58,521 nt of DNA from Deltaproteobacteria bacterium (GCA_016192705.1 JACPTQ010000006.1:1-58521); one strand, 5' to 3'. Shown: positions 16,388 to 26,249, counted from the first letter of the stretch. Numbers and translations are program-made. The notes: generated by a model not told the origin, from the letters alone.

Positions 16388-17569
16388 ATGCGGGTTGCAC
16401 TGGTTCATGATTGGCTCACGGGACTTCGCGGAGGCGAACGCTGCCTCGAAGCGATGTGCGAGCTTTTTCCCGAGGCCGACCTCTTCACGCTCCTCCACAC
16501 CACGCGGGATTTGCCAAGCGTCATCACGCAACGCCGCATCGTCACGTCGTTCTTGCAGCGTCTCCCGGCCGTCGGCCGTTACTACCGATACCTCCTCCCG
16601 CTCTTTCCGCTCGCCGCCGAATCGCTCGACCTGCGTGGCTATGACCTCGTGCTCTCGTCGTCGCACGCCGTCGCGCGCGGCGTCATCACCGACCCCCGCG
16701 CCTGCCACATCGCCTACGTTCACACGCCGATGCGCTACGTTTGGGAGGCTGGCGCCGATTACTTTGGCCCCGAACGCCTCGGCCGCGCCGCTCGCGCCGC
16801 TGCGCTCCTCGTGCAGTCGTACCTTCGCCTCTGGGAAACGTCGACGGCAAGCCGCCCCGATTTCCTCATCGCCAACTCGCGCAACGTCGCGCTCCGCATC
16901 TGGAAGCGATACCGTCGCCACGCCGAGGTGATTCACCCCCCGGTCGACATCGACCGCTTTCAGATTCTGCCGGAGGTTGGCGCTCACTTCGCCGTCGTGT
17001 CTGCGCTCGTCCCTTACAAGCGCATCGACCTTGCGATCGACGTTGCAAATCGGCTCGGCTTTCCACTTGAAATCGTCGGCGCCGGCCACGAGCAGTCGCG
17101 CCTCGCGCGTTGCGCAGGCCCCACCGTGCGGTTTCATGGCTATGTCGCTGAAGACACGGTCCCGCGCATTGTCGGCTCAGCCCGTGCCCTCCTTTTCCCG
17201 GGTGAAGACGATTTTGGAATCGCCCCCGTCGAAGCGATGGCGGCTGGGCGCCCGGTGATTGCCCTCGCGCGCGGCGGCGCCCTAGAAACCGTTGTTCCGA
17301 TAGACCACGAGGACCGCGCGGCGACTGGCGTTCTTTTCGACGACCCGAGCGTCGCGTCGCTCACCGGCGCCATTCGCTGCTTCGAAGCCTGCGAAAGGCG
17401 TTTTGAGCCAGCCGCGATTCGCGCCCACGCTCTCGGCTTTCGAGCCGAGCTTTTCCGCGCGCGCCTTTTCACGCACATCGAAACTTGCCTCGCCACGCAC
17501 CGCGCCATGCTGCACGACCGATTCTCGGGTCCATCTCTGCGCGTTGACGCACTTTCGGCCCGCAGTTAA
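16388..17569 (+). CDS. Family 4 glycosyltransferase
   Basis: 393 residues. GT-B fold: the N-terminal half starts MRVALVHDWLTGLRGGERCLE and has YDLVLSSSHAVARGV and CHIAYVHTPMRYVW. The C-terminal half has HFAVVSALVPYKRIDLAI and the nucleotide-sugar motif GEDDFGIAPVEAMAAGRPV, the EX7E signature of GT4 retaining transferases. It likely adds a sugar (mannose-type donors are common in this subgroup) to a polysaccharide or lipid at the inner membrane. It stands alone, not in a polysaccharide cluster. The TAA stop is part of a TAAATT box 8 nt before the next gene's ATG. Confidence 0.88.
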   Translation: MRVALVHDWLTGLRGGERCLEAMCELFPEADLFTLLHTTRDLPSVITQRRIVTSFLQRLPAVGRYYRYLLPLFPLAAESLDLRGYDLVLSSSHAVARGVITDPRACHIAYVHTPMRYVWEAGADYFGPERLGRAARAAALLVQSYLRLWETSTASRPDFLIANSRNVALRIWKRYRRHAEVIHPPVDIDRFQILPEVGAHFAVVSALVPYKRIDLAIDVANRLGFPLEIVGAGHEQSRLARCAGPTVRFHGYVAEDTVPRIVGSARALLFPGEDDFGIAPVEAMAAGRPVIALARGGALETVVPIDHEDRAATGVLFDDPSVASLTGAIRCFEACERRFEPAAIRAHALGFRAELFRARLFTHIETCLATHRAMLHDRFSGPSLRVDALSARS

Positions 17570-17580
17570 ATTGAAAGTCG

Positions 17581-17847
17581 ATGGCGTCCGAGAGCGAAAG
17601 GCGCGGCGATGTTCGCGCACCGATTGAGCTCAAGATCGAATACAAGTCGCTCAACACTTTTTTTGCCGATTACACGGCCAACCTCTCAACGCGCGGGACA
17701 TTTATTCGAACGCCAAATCCGCTCCCCGTGGGCACCGAGTTCAATTTCAAGTTGGTCGTGCCGCGAATGGACAACGCGATTGAGCTCCGGGGCGTGGTGC
17801 GGTGGATCCGCGGCAAGGACCAGGGTACGCAGGAAAGTAAAGGATGA
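17581..17847 (+). CDS. PilZ-domain protein, short
   Basis: 88 residues. RRGDVRAPIELKIEYKSLN carries the RxxxR-type c-di-GMP motif, and NLSTRGTFIRTPNPLPVGTE carries the D/NxSxxG motif. ELRGVVRWIRG is followed by an abrupt end. Homologous PilZ proteins of this subtype usually continue for ~15-25 residues through a GMGVxF strand, which is missing here. The FHA-protein gene begins just after, in another frame. A TAAATT box lies 8 nt before the ATG and there is no Shine-Dalgarno. Predicted cytoplasmic c-di-GMP receptor, perhaps impaired by the missing last strand. Confidence 0.8.
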   Translation: MASESERRGDVRAPIELKIEYKSLNTFFADYTANLSTRGTFIRTPNPLPVGTEFNFKLVVPRMDNAIELRGVVRWIRGKDQGTQESKG

Positions 17848-17857
17848 GCCCCCCGCA

Positions 17858-18937
17858 TTGAATGACGGCGCGGCATCGGACAACGATAAAGAGCAAGGCG
17901 TCGACGACAGCGCAACGGTGGTGGACGGTGGCGCGCGCGAAGGGCCGCCCCGCATCGCCCGTCTCGTGGGGCTTTCAGGCGCGGTTTCGGGCGAGACGTG
18001 GCTCGTCCCGGACGACGGGGGAATCATCGGACGAAGCAAGGGAGCGGAAATCTGCATCGAAGATTGGTCGGTCTCAAGGCGGCACGCGGAGATCACGCGA
18101 TGCGAGGGTGGATTTCAAATCAAGGATATCGAGAGCTCCAACGGAACGAAGGTAAACGGAAAACGGGTGACAAGCGCCGTACTTTCGGAGGGCGATACGG
18201 TGCGACTCGGCCGACTCGTTTTTCGATTTGAAATCGCCGACGGTGCGAATGAATTCGAGGCGAAGGGCACAGGGCTTCCCGGTGACGCGGCGCCGTTGCG
18301 TCGTCGTTCGCGACGAAAGCCCCGGCGATCAAATGATGCGAGACGTGCGGCGATTGCCGCCTTGGCGCTTGGGCTCGTCATGGGTGTGGCCTTGGCGTTC
18401 GTTGTTTTTTCGCCGGACGCCTCGCGCGATGCGCCGGTCATAGCCGCACCCGCACCAGCTGCTCCCGCCCCCGAAGAAGATTTCAACGCCAAGGCGCAAA
18501 GGAGCAAAGACGAAAGGAATGAGACCACTTCCCTTGGCGTCTCTGCGCCTTTGCGTCAAATTCCCGCACCCGCTCCCGCTCGAGCCCGCCTTTCGCCCCG
18601 CGAGCTAACCCGCGCCCTGGCTGAGGTCGAGCCGCACGCTCGCCTTCGAACCGCCCTCGCGCGTTACCACCGCGGCGAAATCGACGCCGCCATTACAATC
18701 GTCAAGCGACTGGCGGCTCGCCCCCTCACGCAGCCCGCGAACAATCGCGCCGCGCGCACCCTCGCGCACTTCATCACGGTCCGCGACGCTTTCCGGCGCG
18801 CGACCGGGTCCGGCGCCCCCAGTTCGGCCGCCACACGCGCGCTTTGGCGCACCGTTGCTTCGGCGGATCGCGCACTCTTGCTCAGCGTTGACGACTCTTT
18901 CTTTCGTGTGCGTGCAACGGCCGCTCTATCGCGCTAG
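17858..18937 (+). CDS. FHA-domain membrane protein
   Basis: 359 residues from TTG 17858; AAAGGA 13 nt upstream fits loosely, and no ATG in frame is suitable. An acidic N-terminus leads to an FHA domain (~45-125: GIIGRSKGAEICIEDWSVSR, RHAEITRCEGGF, DIESSNGTKVNGKRV) that would bind phosphothreonine peptides. A basic patch, one membrane helix (AAIAALALGLVMGVALAFVVF) and an extracytoplasmic tail follow. The tail begins with APAPAAPAPEEDFNAKAQRS, encoded by a repeat insertion (18487-18587), and ends in a helical TPR-like region (HARLRTALARYHRGEIDAA). It is adjacent to PilZ, so both may serve one signalling route. Confidence 0.75.
   Translation: MNDGAASDNDKEQGVDDSATVVDGGAREGPPRIARLVGLSGAVSGETWLVPDDGGIIGRSKGAEICIEDWSVSRRHAEITRCEGGFQIKDIESSNGTKVNGKRVTSAVLSEGDTVRLGRLVFRFEIADGANEFEAKGTGLPGDAAPLRRRSRRKPRRSNDARRAAIAALALGLVMGVALAFVVFSPDASRDAPVIAAPAPAAPAPEEDFNAKAQRSKDERNETTSLGVSAPLRQIPAPAPARARLSPRELTRALAEVEPHARLRTALARYHRGEIDAAITIVKRLAARPLTQPANNRAARTLAHFITVRDAFRRATGSGAPSSAATRALWRTVASADRALLLSVDDSFFRVRATAALSR
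18487..18587. repeat. Imperfect palindromic repeat plus CCGCNN units inside the FHA gene
   Basis: Left arm 18487-18512 begins CGCCAAGGCGCAAAGG; right arm 18532-18557 ends GCGCCTTTGCGTC. The two are related as an imperfect inverted repeat built of GCAAAG/GCAGAG units. They are flanked by CCGCNN-type hexamers on both sides (around 18447-18476 and 18564-18581). The block keeps the reading frame and encodes the linker after the membrane helix. Its architecture parallels the repeats in nusA and the RND adaptor gene. Confidence 0.65.
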
Positions 18938-18946
18938 ATTCTCCCC
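18935..18946 (+). promoter_or_regulatory. -10 box of a probable leaderless trpBA transcript
   Basis: TAGATT at 18935-18940 is followed by six bases and the trpB ATG at 18947. There is no Shine-Dalgarno. The start site would fall at or beside the ATG. The box overlaps the stop codon of the FHA gene. Confidence 0.45.
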
Positions 18947-20131
18947 ATGAACGCGTCGCGATTTGGCGATTTCGGTGGACGCTACGTCGCCGAGACGCTC
19001 ATCCCAGCGCTCGAAGAACTCGAACGCGCGTACGCCGATTCCGCCAAAGACCGCGGCTTTCAAACTGAGTTGACGCGCCTTCTCAGAACTTACGTCGGAC
19101 GCCCGACCCCGCTCACGTTCGCCGCGAATCTCTCTCGCCGCGCGGGATTCCGCGTTTACTTAAAACGCGAAGACCTGGCTCACACAGGCGCCCACAAAAT
19201 CAACAACGGCATCGGCCAAGCGCTCCTCGCACGCCGTATGAAAAAGCGTCGCCTCATCGCCGAGACGGGCGCCGGCCAACACGGCGTCGCGACCGCCACC
19301 GTTGCGGCGCTTTTTGGATTTCCGTGCGACGTCTACATGGGAAGCGAAGACATCGCCCGCCAGGCGCCGAACGTTTCACGGATGAAACTCCTTGGCGCGC
19401 GCGTCATCCCGGTCGAGGCCGGCACCCGCACGCTCAAAGACGCCCTCAACGAGGCCCTGCGCGATTGGGTCACGAACGTCCAGGGTACGTACTACCTCAT
19501 CGGCAGCGTCGCCGGGCCACACCCGTACCCAACCATCGTGCGCGATTTTCAATCGGTCATCGGTCGCGAAACCCGCGCCCAGATTCGACGCGCGGCCGGT
19601 CGCCTCCCGGACGTCGTGGTGGCGTGCGTTGGTGGCGGCTCAAACGCTGCTGGGATTTTCAAACCGTTCGAGCGCGAAGGGCGCGTTCGACTTGTCGGCG
19701 TCGAAGCCGCGGGCGACGGCATCTCGACCGGACGCCACGCCGCGACGCTCGCGGAAGGCCGCGTCGGCGTTTTTCACGGAATGCGCAGCGTTGTCCTCCA
19801 GGATGCCGACGGGCAGATTCGCGAGACGCACTCCATCTCGGCCGGTCTCGACTATCCAGGCGTCGGTCCGGAGCACGCATTTTGGAAAGAATCGGGGCGC
19901 GTCACATACATCTCCGCAACCGACAACGAAGCGCTCGCCGCCTTTCACGACCTCACGCGCCTCGAGGGGATCGTCCCCGCTCTCGAAAGCGCGCACGCGC
20001 TCGCCGCACTCCCAAAACTTTCGCGCGCCCTAGGACACCGCCTGACGCGTAAGAGCGTCGTCGTCGTCAACGTTTCTGGACGCGGCGACAAAGACCTCGC
20101 GACCGTGCTCGCCCGCGAGGCCAAGCCGTGA
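18947..20131 (+). CDS. trpB: Tryptophan synthase beta chain
   Basis: 394 residues, standard trpB1 type. [20 protein letters not shown] starts the protein. [13 protein letters not shown] and [13 protein letters not shown] (PLP lysine Lys84) follow, then [13 protein letters not shown] (catalytic Glu), [10 protein letters not shown] for phosphate binding, and [13 protein letters not shown]. It condenses indole, channelled from TrpA, with serine to make tryptophan in an alpha2-beta2 complex. It overlaps trpA by 4 nt (GTGA). The rest of the trp pathway is not in this window and no trp leader peptide or attenuator is visible. Confidence 0.97.
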   Translation: MNASRFGDFGGRYVAETLIPALEELERAYADSAKDRGFQTELTRLLRTYVGRPTPLTFAANLSRRAGFRVYLKREDLAHTGAHKINNGIGQALLARRMKKRRLIAETGAGQHGVATATVAALFGFPCDVYMGSEDIARQAPNVSRMKLLGARVIPVEAGTRTLKDALNEALRDWVTNVQGTYYLIGSVAGPHPYPTIVRDFQSVIGRETRAQIRRAAGRLPDVVVACVGGGSNAAGIFKPFEREGRVRLVGVEAAGDGISTGRHAATLAEGRVGVFHGMRSVVLQDADGQIRETHSISAGLDYPGVGPEHAFWKESGRVTYISATDNEALAAFHDLTRLEGIVPALESAHALAALPKLSRALGHRLTRKSVVVVNVSGRGDKDLATVLAREAKP

Positions 20132-20904
20132 ACCGCGTCACCACCGCTTTCGCAAACCGCAAGGCGTTCATCGTTTACATCACGGCCGGCGATCCAACCC
20201 TCGACGACACCGCGCGCCTCTTGCCCGCGATCGCCGCCGCGGGCGCTGACATCATCGAGGTTGGCGTCCCGTTCTCCGACCCAAGCGCCGATGGCCCGGT
20301 CATTCAACGCGCCGCCGAACGTGCACTCGCAAGCGGCACAACGCTTCGCGGTGTCCTCGACATGCTTCGCCGCACGCGCGCCCAAATCAGCGTCCCCATC
20401 CTCCTTTTCACCTACATGAACCCCATCGTCGCCATTGGAATCGACGCGTTTGCCTCGGCCGCGAGCGCCGCTGGCGTCGACGCGGTTCTCGTCGTCGACT
20501 TGCCGCCCGAAGAAGCGGCCGACCTTGACGCGGCCTCTGCGGCGCGCGCGCTCTCGCGGGTTTACCTCGTTGCCCCCACAACACCGCCCGCGCGAATCCG
20601 GCGCATCGCTCGCGCGTCGACGGGTTTCATTTACTTCGTGTCGATGACAGGCATTACTGGCGCGAATCTGGGCGGCCTCGAACCGGTCGAACGCGGTGTC
20701 GCGCAAATTCGCAAAGTCTCGCTCCTTCCTGTGGCCGTTGGGTTTGGCGTTGCAACGCCCGACGAAGCCGCGCGCGTCGCAAAAACCGCCGACGGCGTCG
20801 TTGTTGGGAGCGCCATCGTGCGCGCGCTCGCTGAAGACGCGACGCGAGGCCTGTCCCTTGTCCGATCGCTCGCCTCGGCCGTCCACAGGGCGCCATCGAA
20901 ATAA
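20128..20904 (+). CDS. trpA: Tryptophan synthase alpha chain
   Basis: 258 residues from GTG 20128, which overlaps the trpB stop. Motifs: [15 protein letters not shown], then [20 protein letters not shown] with the catalytic Glu and Asp, [23 protein letters not shown] and [10 protein letters not shown]. It cleaves indole-3-glycerol phosphate to indole and glyceraldehyde 3-phosphate. Convergent with the RNA-binding protein gene, separated by a terminator. Confidence 0.96.
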   Translation: MNRVTTAFANRKAFIVYITAGDPTLDDTARLLPAIAAAGADIIEVGVPFSDPSADGPVIQRAAERALASGTTLRGVLDMLRRTRAQISVPILLFTYMNPIVAIGIDAFASAASAAGVDAVLVVDLPPEEAADLDAASAARALSRVYLVAPTTPPARIRRIARASTGFIYFVSMTGITGANLGGLEPVERGVAQIRKVSLLPVAVGFGVATPDEAARVAKTADGVVVGSAIVRALAEDATRGLSLVRSLASAVHRAPSK

Positions 20905-20930
20905 AAAAAGGGCCCGGCATCGCCGAGCCC
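20903..20930 (-). terminator. Rho-independent terminator of the RRM-protein gene
   Basis: On the minus strand GGGCTCGGC-GAT-GCCGGGCCC forms a GC-rich stem with one mismatch, followed by seven T (20909-20903). It lies 45 nt after the stop of the RNA-binding protein gene and just beyond the convergent trpA stop at 20904. Confidence 0.75.
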
Positions 20931-20974
20931 ATTCTCGTCCCGCGCCTTTCGGGGCGCGCAGACTTCCTATCGAC

Positions 20975-21331
20975 TTACCAGCGGTTTCCGCCACCGCCAC
21001 GGCCGCCACGGCCATAGCCGCCACCGCCGCCGCCGCCACCGCCACCGCCGTAACCACCACCGCCACCGCCACGTGGCCGGTCTTCACGAGGCTTCGCCTC
21101 GGTGACCTTGATGTTGCGATTTCCAAGCGCGGTGCCGTCGAGCTCGCCGATGGCCTTCTTGCCGTCCTCGACGTTTCTCATCTCGACGAACGCGAAACCG
21201 CGCGAGCGGCCCGTGTCACGGTCCGTGATGATCTTCGCGCTCTCCACCTCGCCCGCTTTCGCGAAATAAGCCTGGAGATCCGCCTCCGTCGTGTCGTACG
21301 ACAAGTTGCCAACATAAAGCTTCATACCCAT
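20975..21331 (-). CDS. Glycine-rich RNA-binding protein (RRM)
   Basis: 118 residues; the ATG at 21331 follows a GGAAGGGAAG site. One RRM domain (1-80): RNP2 LYVGNL and RNP1 RGFAFVEM with the aromatic positions intact. A Gly/Arg/Tyr tail follows (~85-118). The layout is that of cyanobacterial Rbp and plant cold-inducible GRPs, and of RRM proteins in deltaproteobacteria and bacteroidetes. It probably acts as an RNA chaperone, often induced by cold or stress. The 5' region is long (~190 nt before the next feature) and AT-richer than its surroundings, which fits regulation through the leader; no specific element is resolved. Confidence 0.92.
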   Translation of the reverse strand: MGMKLYVGNLSYDTTEADLQAYFAKAGEVESAKIITDRDTGRSRGFAFVEMRNVEDGKKAIGELDGTALGNRNIKVTEAKPREDRPRGGGGGGYGGGGGGGGGGGYGRGGRGGGGNRW

Positions 21332-21599
21332 GAGACACTTCCCTTCCTACCAGAGGACGTGACGTTTAGCCCTTCCTCAAGTCGAAAAAAACCTAGAACC
21401 ATGTAACCCAAACAATACCTTCTGACGATCGTCGTGGTAGGCCCGACAAGAGGAAAGTAACCCGAAGCAGGCGCTATCAGTAAACGCGTCTAATTCGGCA
21501 CTATACTCCAATTCAATTCAAAAAGGCACCAGAATCTTTTGGCGGCTTTTATGGGTCAAATCGCGGCTCCCGTCCCATCGGGCGTACCCGTCCGCGCTC

Positions 21600-23141
21600 C
21601 TATTTGACCCGCACCGCGAAGACCGACGCTGGCCAATCACCCCCCGACCACGTAACAAATCCGCCCGCATCGTCCGACGGGCCAGATGCGACGGCCGGCG
21701 CCGTCGGAAGGGTCGACGACACCGAGATTTCCGTGGAACCGCCGAACGGGCCGCCGTCCGACGTCGAAACCATGATTCTTCCCCCGTCTGCGAGCGGCTC
21801 AATCCAAGTCGCGATCGCGCGACCCGACGGCGACACGGCGATGTGTGCGCCACCCGCATCGGCCTGCGGACTGCTGAGGGCTGCCGGGGCGGTCCACGGC
21901 GCGCTGCCCACCATGCCGATTCGGAACTGCGACGCCCAAACGGCTCGAATGCCCGGTGTCGAGTCTTGCTCCCATAAGACGACCGCATCGCCGTTGCCCG
22001 CCATGCCCACCGTCGCGTTGCTTGCGCTCGACGTCCCAACGCTCACGGTTCCCGCGTCAGCCCACGCGGCGCCAGCATCTCCCGCGAGAAAGCTGTACCA
22101 AATCCGTGCCTCCGTCGATTGATCCGGTTGATCCCAAACAACGATGGCGTTCCCGTTCAAGTTCACCGCAACGCGCGGTCGGCTTGCGTTTGACGATGAA
22201 CGATCGAGCCGCTCTGACGCGCTCGCCCACGCGACGCCGCTTGTGGACCGCCGCAAGAATACGCTGTCGGGGCCGGCCGCAGGGCCACTCGCAAACACAA
22301 CAAACGCAGCGCCGCTGAGCGGGTTAATCGCGACGTCGGGTGTTCGTCCTCCCGCGTCGACGTCACTCGTGACCTCCCCCGCGTCGTTCCAAGCGCCACC
22401 CGGTCCCGGGAGCCGATTCCAGTAGATTCGCCCCTCCCGTTTCCACGTCGCGGCGCCCGCGCCAAGGTTATCGACCGCGATTCGCACGTCACCCGATGAA
22501 GACGTGCCACCCTGGCCCCGTTCGATCAAGTCCGGACCGCCGAAAACTCCGTCGATTCCGAAGGGCGATCCGTAAACGCGTGCCATCGTACCCTCCAGCC
22601 AAACGACCCAACCGTTGCCGCCCGCACCGACAGCAACTTGAGGAGCTGTCGGCAACGCGCCGCTCGTCGAGACGGCGCTCGCGGAGATCCATCCGCTGCT
22701 CGGAAGAAACCGCCGTCCCCAAACGCGGGGCGTCGATGCACTCGTCTGAATCCAGACGACCGTCGCACGACCAGCCTCATCGACGGCAACAGCGGGCGAT
22801 TCCGCCGAGGACCCGCTGTCCAAGCTGATGACAGCGATCGACGACGCATCGGTCGCGAGTCCCGCATCGCCTGGTCCCGCATCGACTGGTCCTGCGTCGC
22901 TTGGTCCCGCGTCGCCGGTCCCGGCGTCAAAGATGCCCGCGTCTTCGCCGCCGGCGTCGCCCGCATCTGCGACGCATGTTGCGCCGAACGCAACGCACTG
23001 CCCGCCGCAACAGTCCTCGTCTTGCAGGCAGTCGCTGACCTCAGCGCAGGCAGTCGATGGTCTCGTGAACTGCCGGCAGCCGATCGAAAAAAAGAAGGTC
23101 GACGCGGCGAGCAGCCATCGCAACGAAATTGTCGTGGTCAC
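21600..23141 (-). CDS. Lipoprotein with Asp-Ala-Gly linker and repeat-rich beta domain
   Basis: 513 residues from GTG 23141, preceded by GGAGG; a GTG at 23165 lacks one. Lipoprotein signal ends FFFSIGC. A Cys-rich knot follows (ACAEVSDCLQDEDCCGGQC), then a DAG-x-DAG linker and a ~400-residue beta domain. That domain repeats the pattern PxVAVDxxGxAxVVW (for example PAVAVDEAGRATVVWIQT, VRIAVDNLGAGAATW, PRVAVNLNGNAIVVWDQP), like a beta-propeller with about one repeat per 50-60 residues. Exposed outer-membrane or surface lipoprotein; ligand unknown. Confidence 0.75.
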   Translation of the reverse strand: MTTTISLRWLLAASTFFFSIGCRQFTRPSTACAEVSDCLQDEDCCGGQCVAFGATCVADAGDAGGEDAGIFDAGTGDAGPSDAGPVDAGPGDAGLATDASSIAVISLDSGSSAESPAVAVDEAGRATVVWIQTSASTPRVWGRRFLPSSGWISASAVSTSGALPTAPQVAVGAGGNGWVVWLEGTMARVYGSPFGIDGVFGGPDLIERGQGGTSSSGDVRIAVDNLGAGAATWKREGRIYWNRLPGPGGAWNDAGEVTSDVDAGGRTPDVAINPLSGAAFVVFASGPAAGPDSVFLRRSTSGVAWASASERLDRSSSNASRPRVAVNLNGNAIVVWDQPDQSTEARIWYSFLAGDAGAAWADAGTVSVGTSSASNATVGMAGNGDAVVLWEQDSTPGIRAVWASQFRIGMVGSAPWTAPAALSSPQADAGGAHIAVSPSGRAIATWIEPLADGGRIMVSTSDGGPFGGSTEISVSSTLPTAPAVASGPSDDAGGFVTWSGGDWPASVFAVRVK

Positions 23142-23174
23142 CAGCCCTCCATGAAACGCAATCACGTTAACATA

Positions 23175-26100
23175 TTACTGGCATATGACGCCTCGCCCGC
23201 CCCCGCGGCCTGCGCTCACGATCCCCTCCAATGCGCCAATCCCGTTTACCACGCCCATCAGAATCGCCTCTCTGAGCGGCTTGAATCTCAGCGCCTGAAT
23301 CACGTTTTGCGCGGCTTCAAGGCCCGTCTCGAGTGCGATGCCGCACGTCAGGTTGTCCCACATGTCGGCCATTCCTTCGGAGAGCGCGCAAACGCTCATT
23401 TGCTGATAGCCCCCGACCATCTCAAGAGCGGCCGTCGCGATTGCCACCGCCGCCATTTGCGCTTTCTGAAGCTCGATCATGATCCCTATCCAAACGGGTC
23501 CGCCGATGATATCGACCCCCGCACCAATGATGTCGTAGACGCGAGACAGGGAATCGAAGATAGCCGTTACCCTAAATTCGCACGCGCCGCCGACGCCGGG
23601 GACAATCCCGATGAGCGTTCCCGTCCGCGGATCAATCGTGTGGTACGCGGCAACCGAGCCATCCGCCGGGATGACGTTTATGTTCGCAATGTTTGGCGCG
23701 AGGTAGCCATCCCACGTCGTTTTCAGCGCACCCGTAAATGGTGGTGCGGTGTACGGCAGAACCGCGACGAGCGCTTTCCCTTTGAGCATCGTCACCGCGT
23801 TCGTCGGCCCGGCTTCCTCGGCGATGGCAAGCCGCGCCGATCGTCGCGCCGTTGTCCGAAAAGCCGTCAGTCGGTTTTCGGTCATCGTGGCAAATTCGGT
23901 GAACGGAAGAATATCGAGGCGATTCACCACTTGATTGTTTTGCAGTTTTTTCACCTGCAACGTCGCGCGCGTCCCCGACTCGAAGGTGAGGGGGGCACCC
24001 GTTCGGTGGCGCGGGAGTTCGGGCTGAACCATGAGCGCTCCCTGCGGTGCGTTGTAAGACGGCTTTTCGAAAAGCGCGAGGCGGTCCGCCATCGGCAACG
24101 TGCTCTTTTTCGTCGCCTCTCGCTTTGAGATGCGCGATGTCAACCATTCGTCGAGCAACATCGCCGTCGTTGGCGATCCCCCTTCGAACGCGAGGGTGTA
24201 ATTGCCGAACATCGCGAGCGTCATTTCGTCGATCGATTCCGGCGACGCCGTCCACCCAGCCGCGAACTTTTCAGGACCCGCGAGAACGCGCGTCACCGTT
24301 TTGTTCCCGATCCGCACGTCGATCCCAACCGACGCGAGTCGCACGGGGAGGGCAGGCGAATCGGGCACTTTGTAAGTCGTCGTCGTTTGGACCGTCGTAT
24401 TGGCGATGCCCACGGTGACTGTGCGCGTCGCTCCCCCCACGCGCGGCGCGACATATCGCAGCACGTAAGAGCCTTTCGTAAACGCGCGGGCAAAACCGCG
24501 CGCTGCGATCGCGGCCTCGGCGGTGCTCGCGGCCAGAACCGCCGATCCGTGACTTGCCGCCGCGAGTGCGGTGAGCGTGCCCGTGTTTACCGTCCCAACG
24601 CCGATGAACACAGCCGGAGGGCCATTCCCAATGGTCTCGATCGAGGCGCTCCCCGGGGCGTCGGTCGGTTGGCCGTCGGTGATAAAGACGGTTGCCGACT
24701 GCCCATAGGAGGCCGCCGCAGAAAGCGCCATCCAAAGATCGGAGCCGAGACCGAACGCGGCGTTCGCGTTTGCCTCAAGCACCGCGGGGCTTGCCGTCCA
24801 ATCGCCGCTCGCGACCAAACCAACGCGGACACCTGCCACACGAAACTCGACGCCCGGAATATCGATCGCGAGTTGGGTTGCGACGTTTCGAACGAGCGCG
24901 GCCATGCTCGTGCCTCGATACGCGGCCGGGATGCTGCTCGATGTGTCGAGGACAAAAAGGACGCGCGGCTTTCGCGGTCGCGTTTGGATGACCGTGACCC
25001 GCTGGGACTCACCTCCCTCCATGACGGCGAACGCACCCGCTGTAAGACCAAGGACATCGCGGCCGTTGGAGTCGGTTGCGGCGACACGAAGATTCACTTC
25101 CGGAAACGCTTGCACTGTCGCGCTGGCTGAAATCGACGTGACACGCGCAAGGGTCGCAGCGGGTGCCGGCGCCGAATCGACGACTGTGCCGTTTACGGTC
25201 ACGCCCGCGTCACCCATCGTGATGATGTCGCCTGCGTTCGTGACGAGGCCGCCGACGGCAAGTGTCTCAGCGGTTTTCGACGACGGCACATCGATCCCGT
25301 GAAGTGAAATCGTCGGGTAGAACGGTCCAATGCTTTCGAGCGGGCGCATCAGCATGTCTTTCAGCTTCATGGTCGGAACGAATGCAATGTTGAGCTGACG
25401 CCCGGCGACGTCGGCGAGCTGCCACGTACCGGCCGCAAGCGTTTTCTTCCGCTGCGTGTTGGCAGCGCTGATTCCCCAGAGGGTGACCTGCACCGTGGGC
25501 GTTTCGCCCGCGTCTTGAACCGAAGTCGGCGACGTGGTCGTAAACGTGTCACCGACCGAGGCGTCGGGTACGTGCGGATTTGCATAGGTGACGCCGCCGT
25601 CGATCGTGAGGCGCACGAGCGGCCAGCTTCTCAGCGACGACCAGTCAAAGGGAGAACCCGTCCACGCCGTGTCTGGAATTGCCGCGAGGACAGCGTTCCC
25701 GATCGCATCGCTCTCGCCGCCATCGACGTCGATCGGACCCGCGTCAATCGGCGTCGCACCGGTCGCGCGCATCCAACGTTCAATCTGCGCACGGCTGGCG
25801 TCGGGCGAAAACGTGAGAGGGTACGGCCGTTCGATCGCCGTTCGCGCCGCCGCCGCACCGCCGAGGATATTTCCGGCGACGACTTCGGCTGGGAACCCCG
25901 CATCACGGTAAAGGTCCGCGAGGATCTCCGCTTTCTCGCGGAGCGTCGCGACGCCGCTTCGCATCGCCGCGCGCGTGCCGAATCGCGTGGCGGTGGCATT
26001 GTCGCCGAACGACGTCGCCGTCGCGGGGAGCGGCACGAACGAGTCACGGACGAAGGCGAGGATTCGATTCGGATCCCGCGATGCCGCGACGCGCCTCGCC

Positions 26101-26249
26101 TCGGATGGCAAGTGGTCGGGGCTCGTTCGAATCGCCGCCTGGATTTCGCTCCAGGTGTCCGCGACGGGGTCGGTCGGTGGCGCCGACAGCTTCTCATCGC
26201 TACAGCCAACGCTGACGGCAAGAAAAGCGGGGATTATATGAAGTCTCAT
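23175..26249 (-). CDS. Large lipoprotein with transglutaminase-like and VWA domains
   Basis: 1024 residues from ATG 26249, chosen for GGAGGAG 5 nt upstream; an in-frame extension to 26300 would hide the signal. Lipobox AVSVGC (Cys at ~16). An N-terminal helical region includes LREKAEILADLYRDAGFPAE, resembling the transglutaminase-like (TGc) fold entry. The middle has a beta region, then a VWA domain with MIDAS-like DTSSS (RVLFVLDTSSSIPAAY) and ITDGQPTD. A C-terminal ~200 residues has two hydrophobic segments. It resembles surface proteins for adhesion or protein modification in myxobacteria-like genomes. Adjacent to another lipoprotein on the same strand. Confidence 0.7.
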   Translation of the reverse strand: MRLHIIPAFLAVSVGCSDEKLSAPPTDPVADTWSEIQAAIRTSPDHLPSEARRVAASRDPNRILAFVRDSFVPLPATATSFGDNATATRFGTRAAMRSGVATLREKAEILADLYRDAGFPAEVVAGNILGGAAAARTAIERPYPLTFSPDASRAQIERWMRATGATPIDAGPIDVDGGESDAIGNAVLAAIPDTAWTGSPFDWSSLRSWPLVRLTIDGGVTYANPHVPDASVGDTFTTTSPTSVQDAGETPTVQVTLWGISAANTQRKKTLAAGTWQLADVAGRQLNIAFVPTMKLKDMLMRPLESIGPFYPTISLHGIDVPSSKTAETLAVGGLVTNAGDIITMGDAGVTVNGTVVDSAPAPAATLARVTSISASATVQAFPEVNLRVAATDSNGRDVLGLTAGAFAVMEGGESQRVTVIQTRPRKPRVLFVLDTSSSIPAAYRGTSMAALVRNVATQLAIDIPGVEFRVAGVRVGLVASGDWTASPAVLEANANAAFGLGSDLWMALSAAASYGQSATVFITDGQPTDAPGSASIETIGNGPPAVFIGVGTVNTGTLTALAAASHGSAVLAASTAEAAIAARGFARAFTKGSYVLRYVAPRVGGATRTVTVGIANTTVQTTTTYKVPDSPALPVRLASVGIDVRIGNKTVTRVLAGPEKFAAGWTASPESIDEMTLAMFGNYTLAFEGGSPTTAMLLDEWLTSRISKREATKKSTLPMADRLALFEKPSYNAPQGALMVQPELPRHRTGAPLTFESGTRATLQVKKLQNNQVVNRLDILPFTEFATMTENRLTAFRTTARRSARLAIAEEAGPTNAVTMLKGKALVAVLPYTAPPFTGALKTTWDGYLAPNIANINVIPADGSVAAYHTIDPRTGTLIGIVPGVGGACEFRVTAIFDSLSRVYDIIGAGVDIIGGPVWIGIMIELQKAQMAAVAIATAALEMVGGYQQMSVCALSEGMADMWDNLTCGIALETGLEAAQNVIQALRFKPLREAILMGVVNGIGALEGIVSAGRGGGRGVICQ

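Noticed and set aside
18935-18947. trp leader peptide or attenuator before trpB
   Set aside because: Only six bases separate the -10-like box from the ATG and no Trp-rich short ORF or stem exists.
22638-24128. 496-codon plus-strand ORF over two lipoprotein genes
   Set aside because: Shadow of the lipoproteins on the minus strand; composition rich in Arg/His/Pro.
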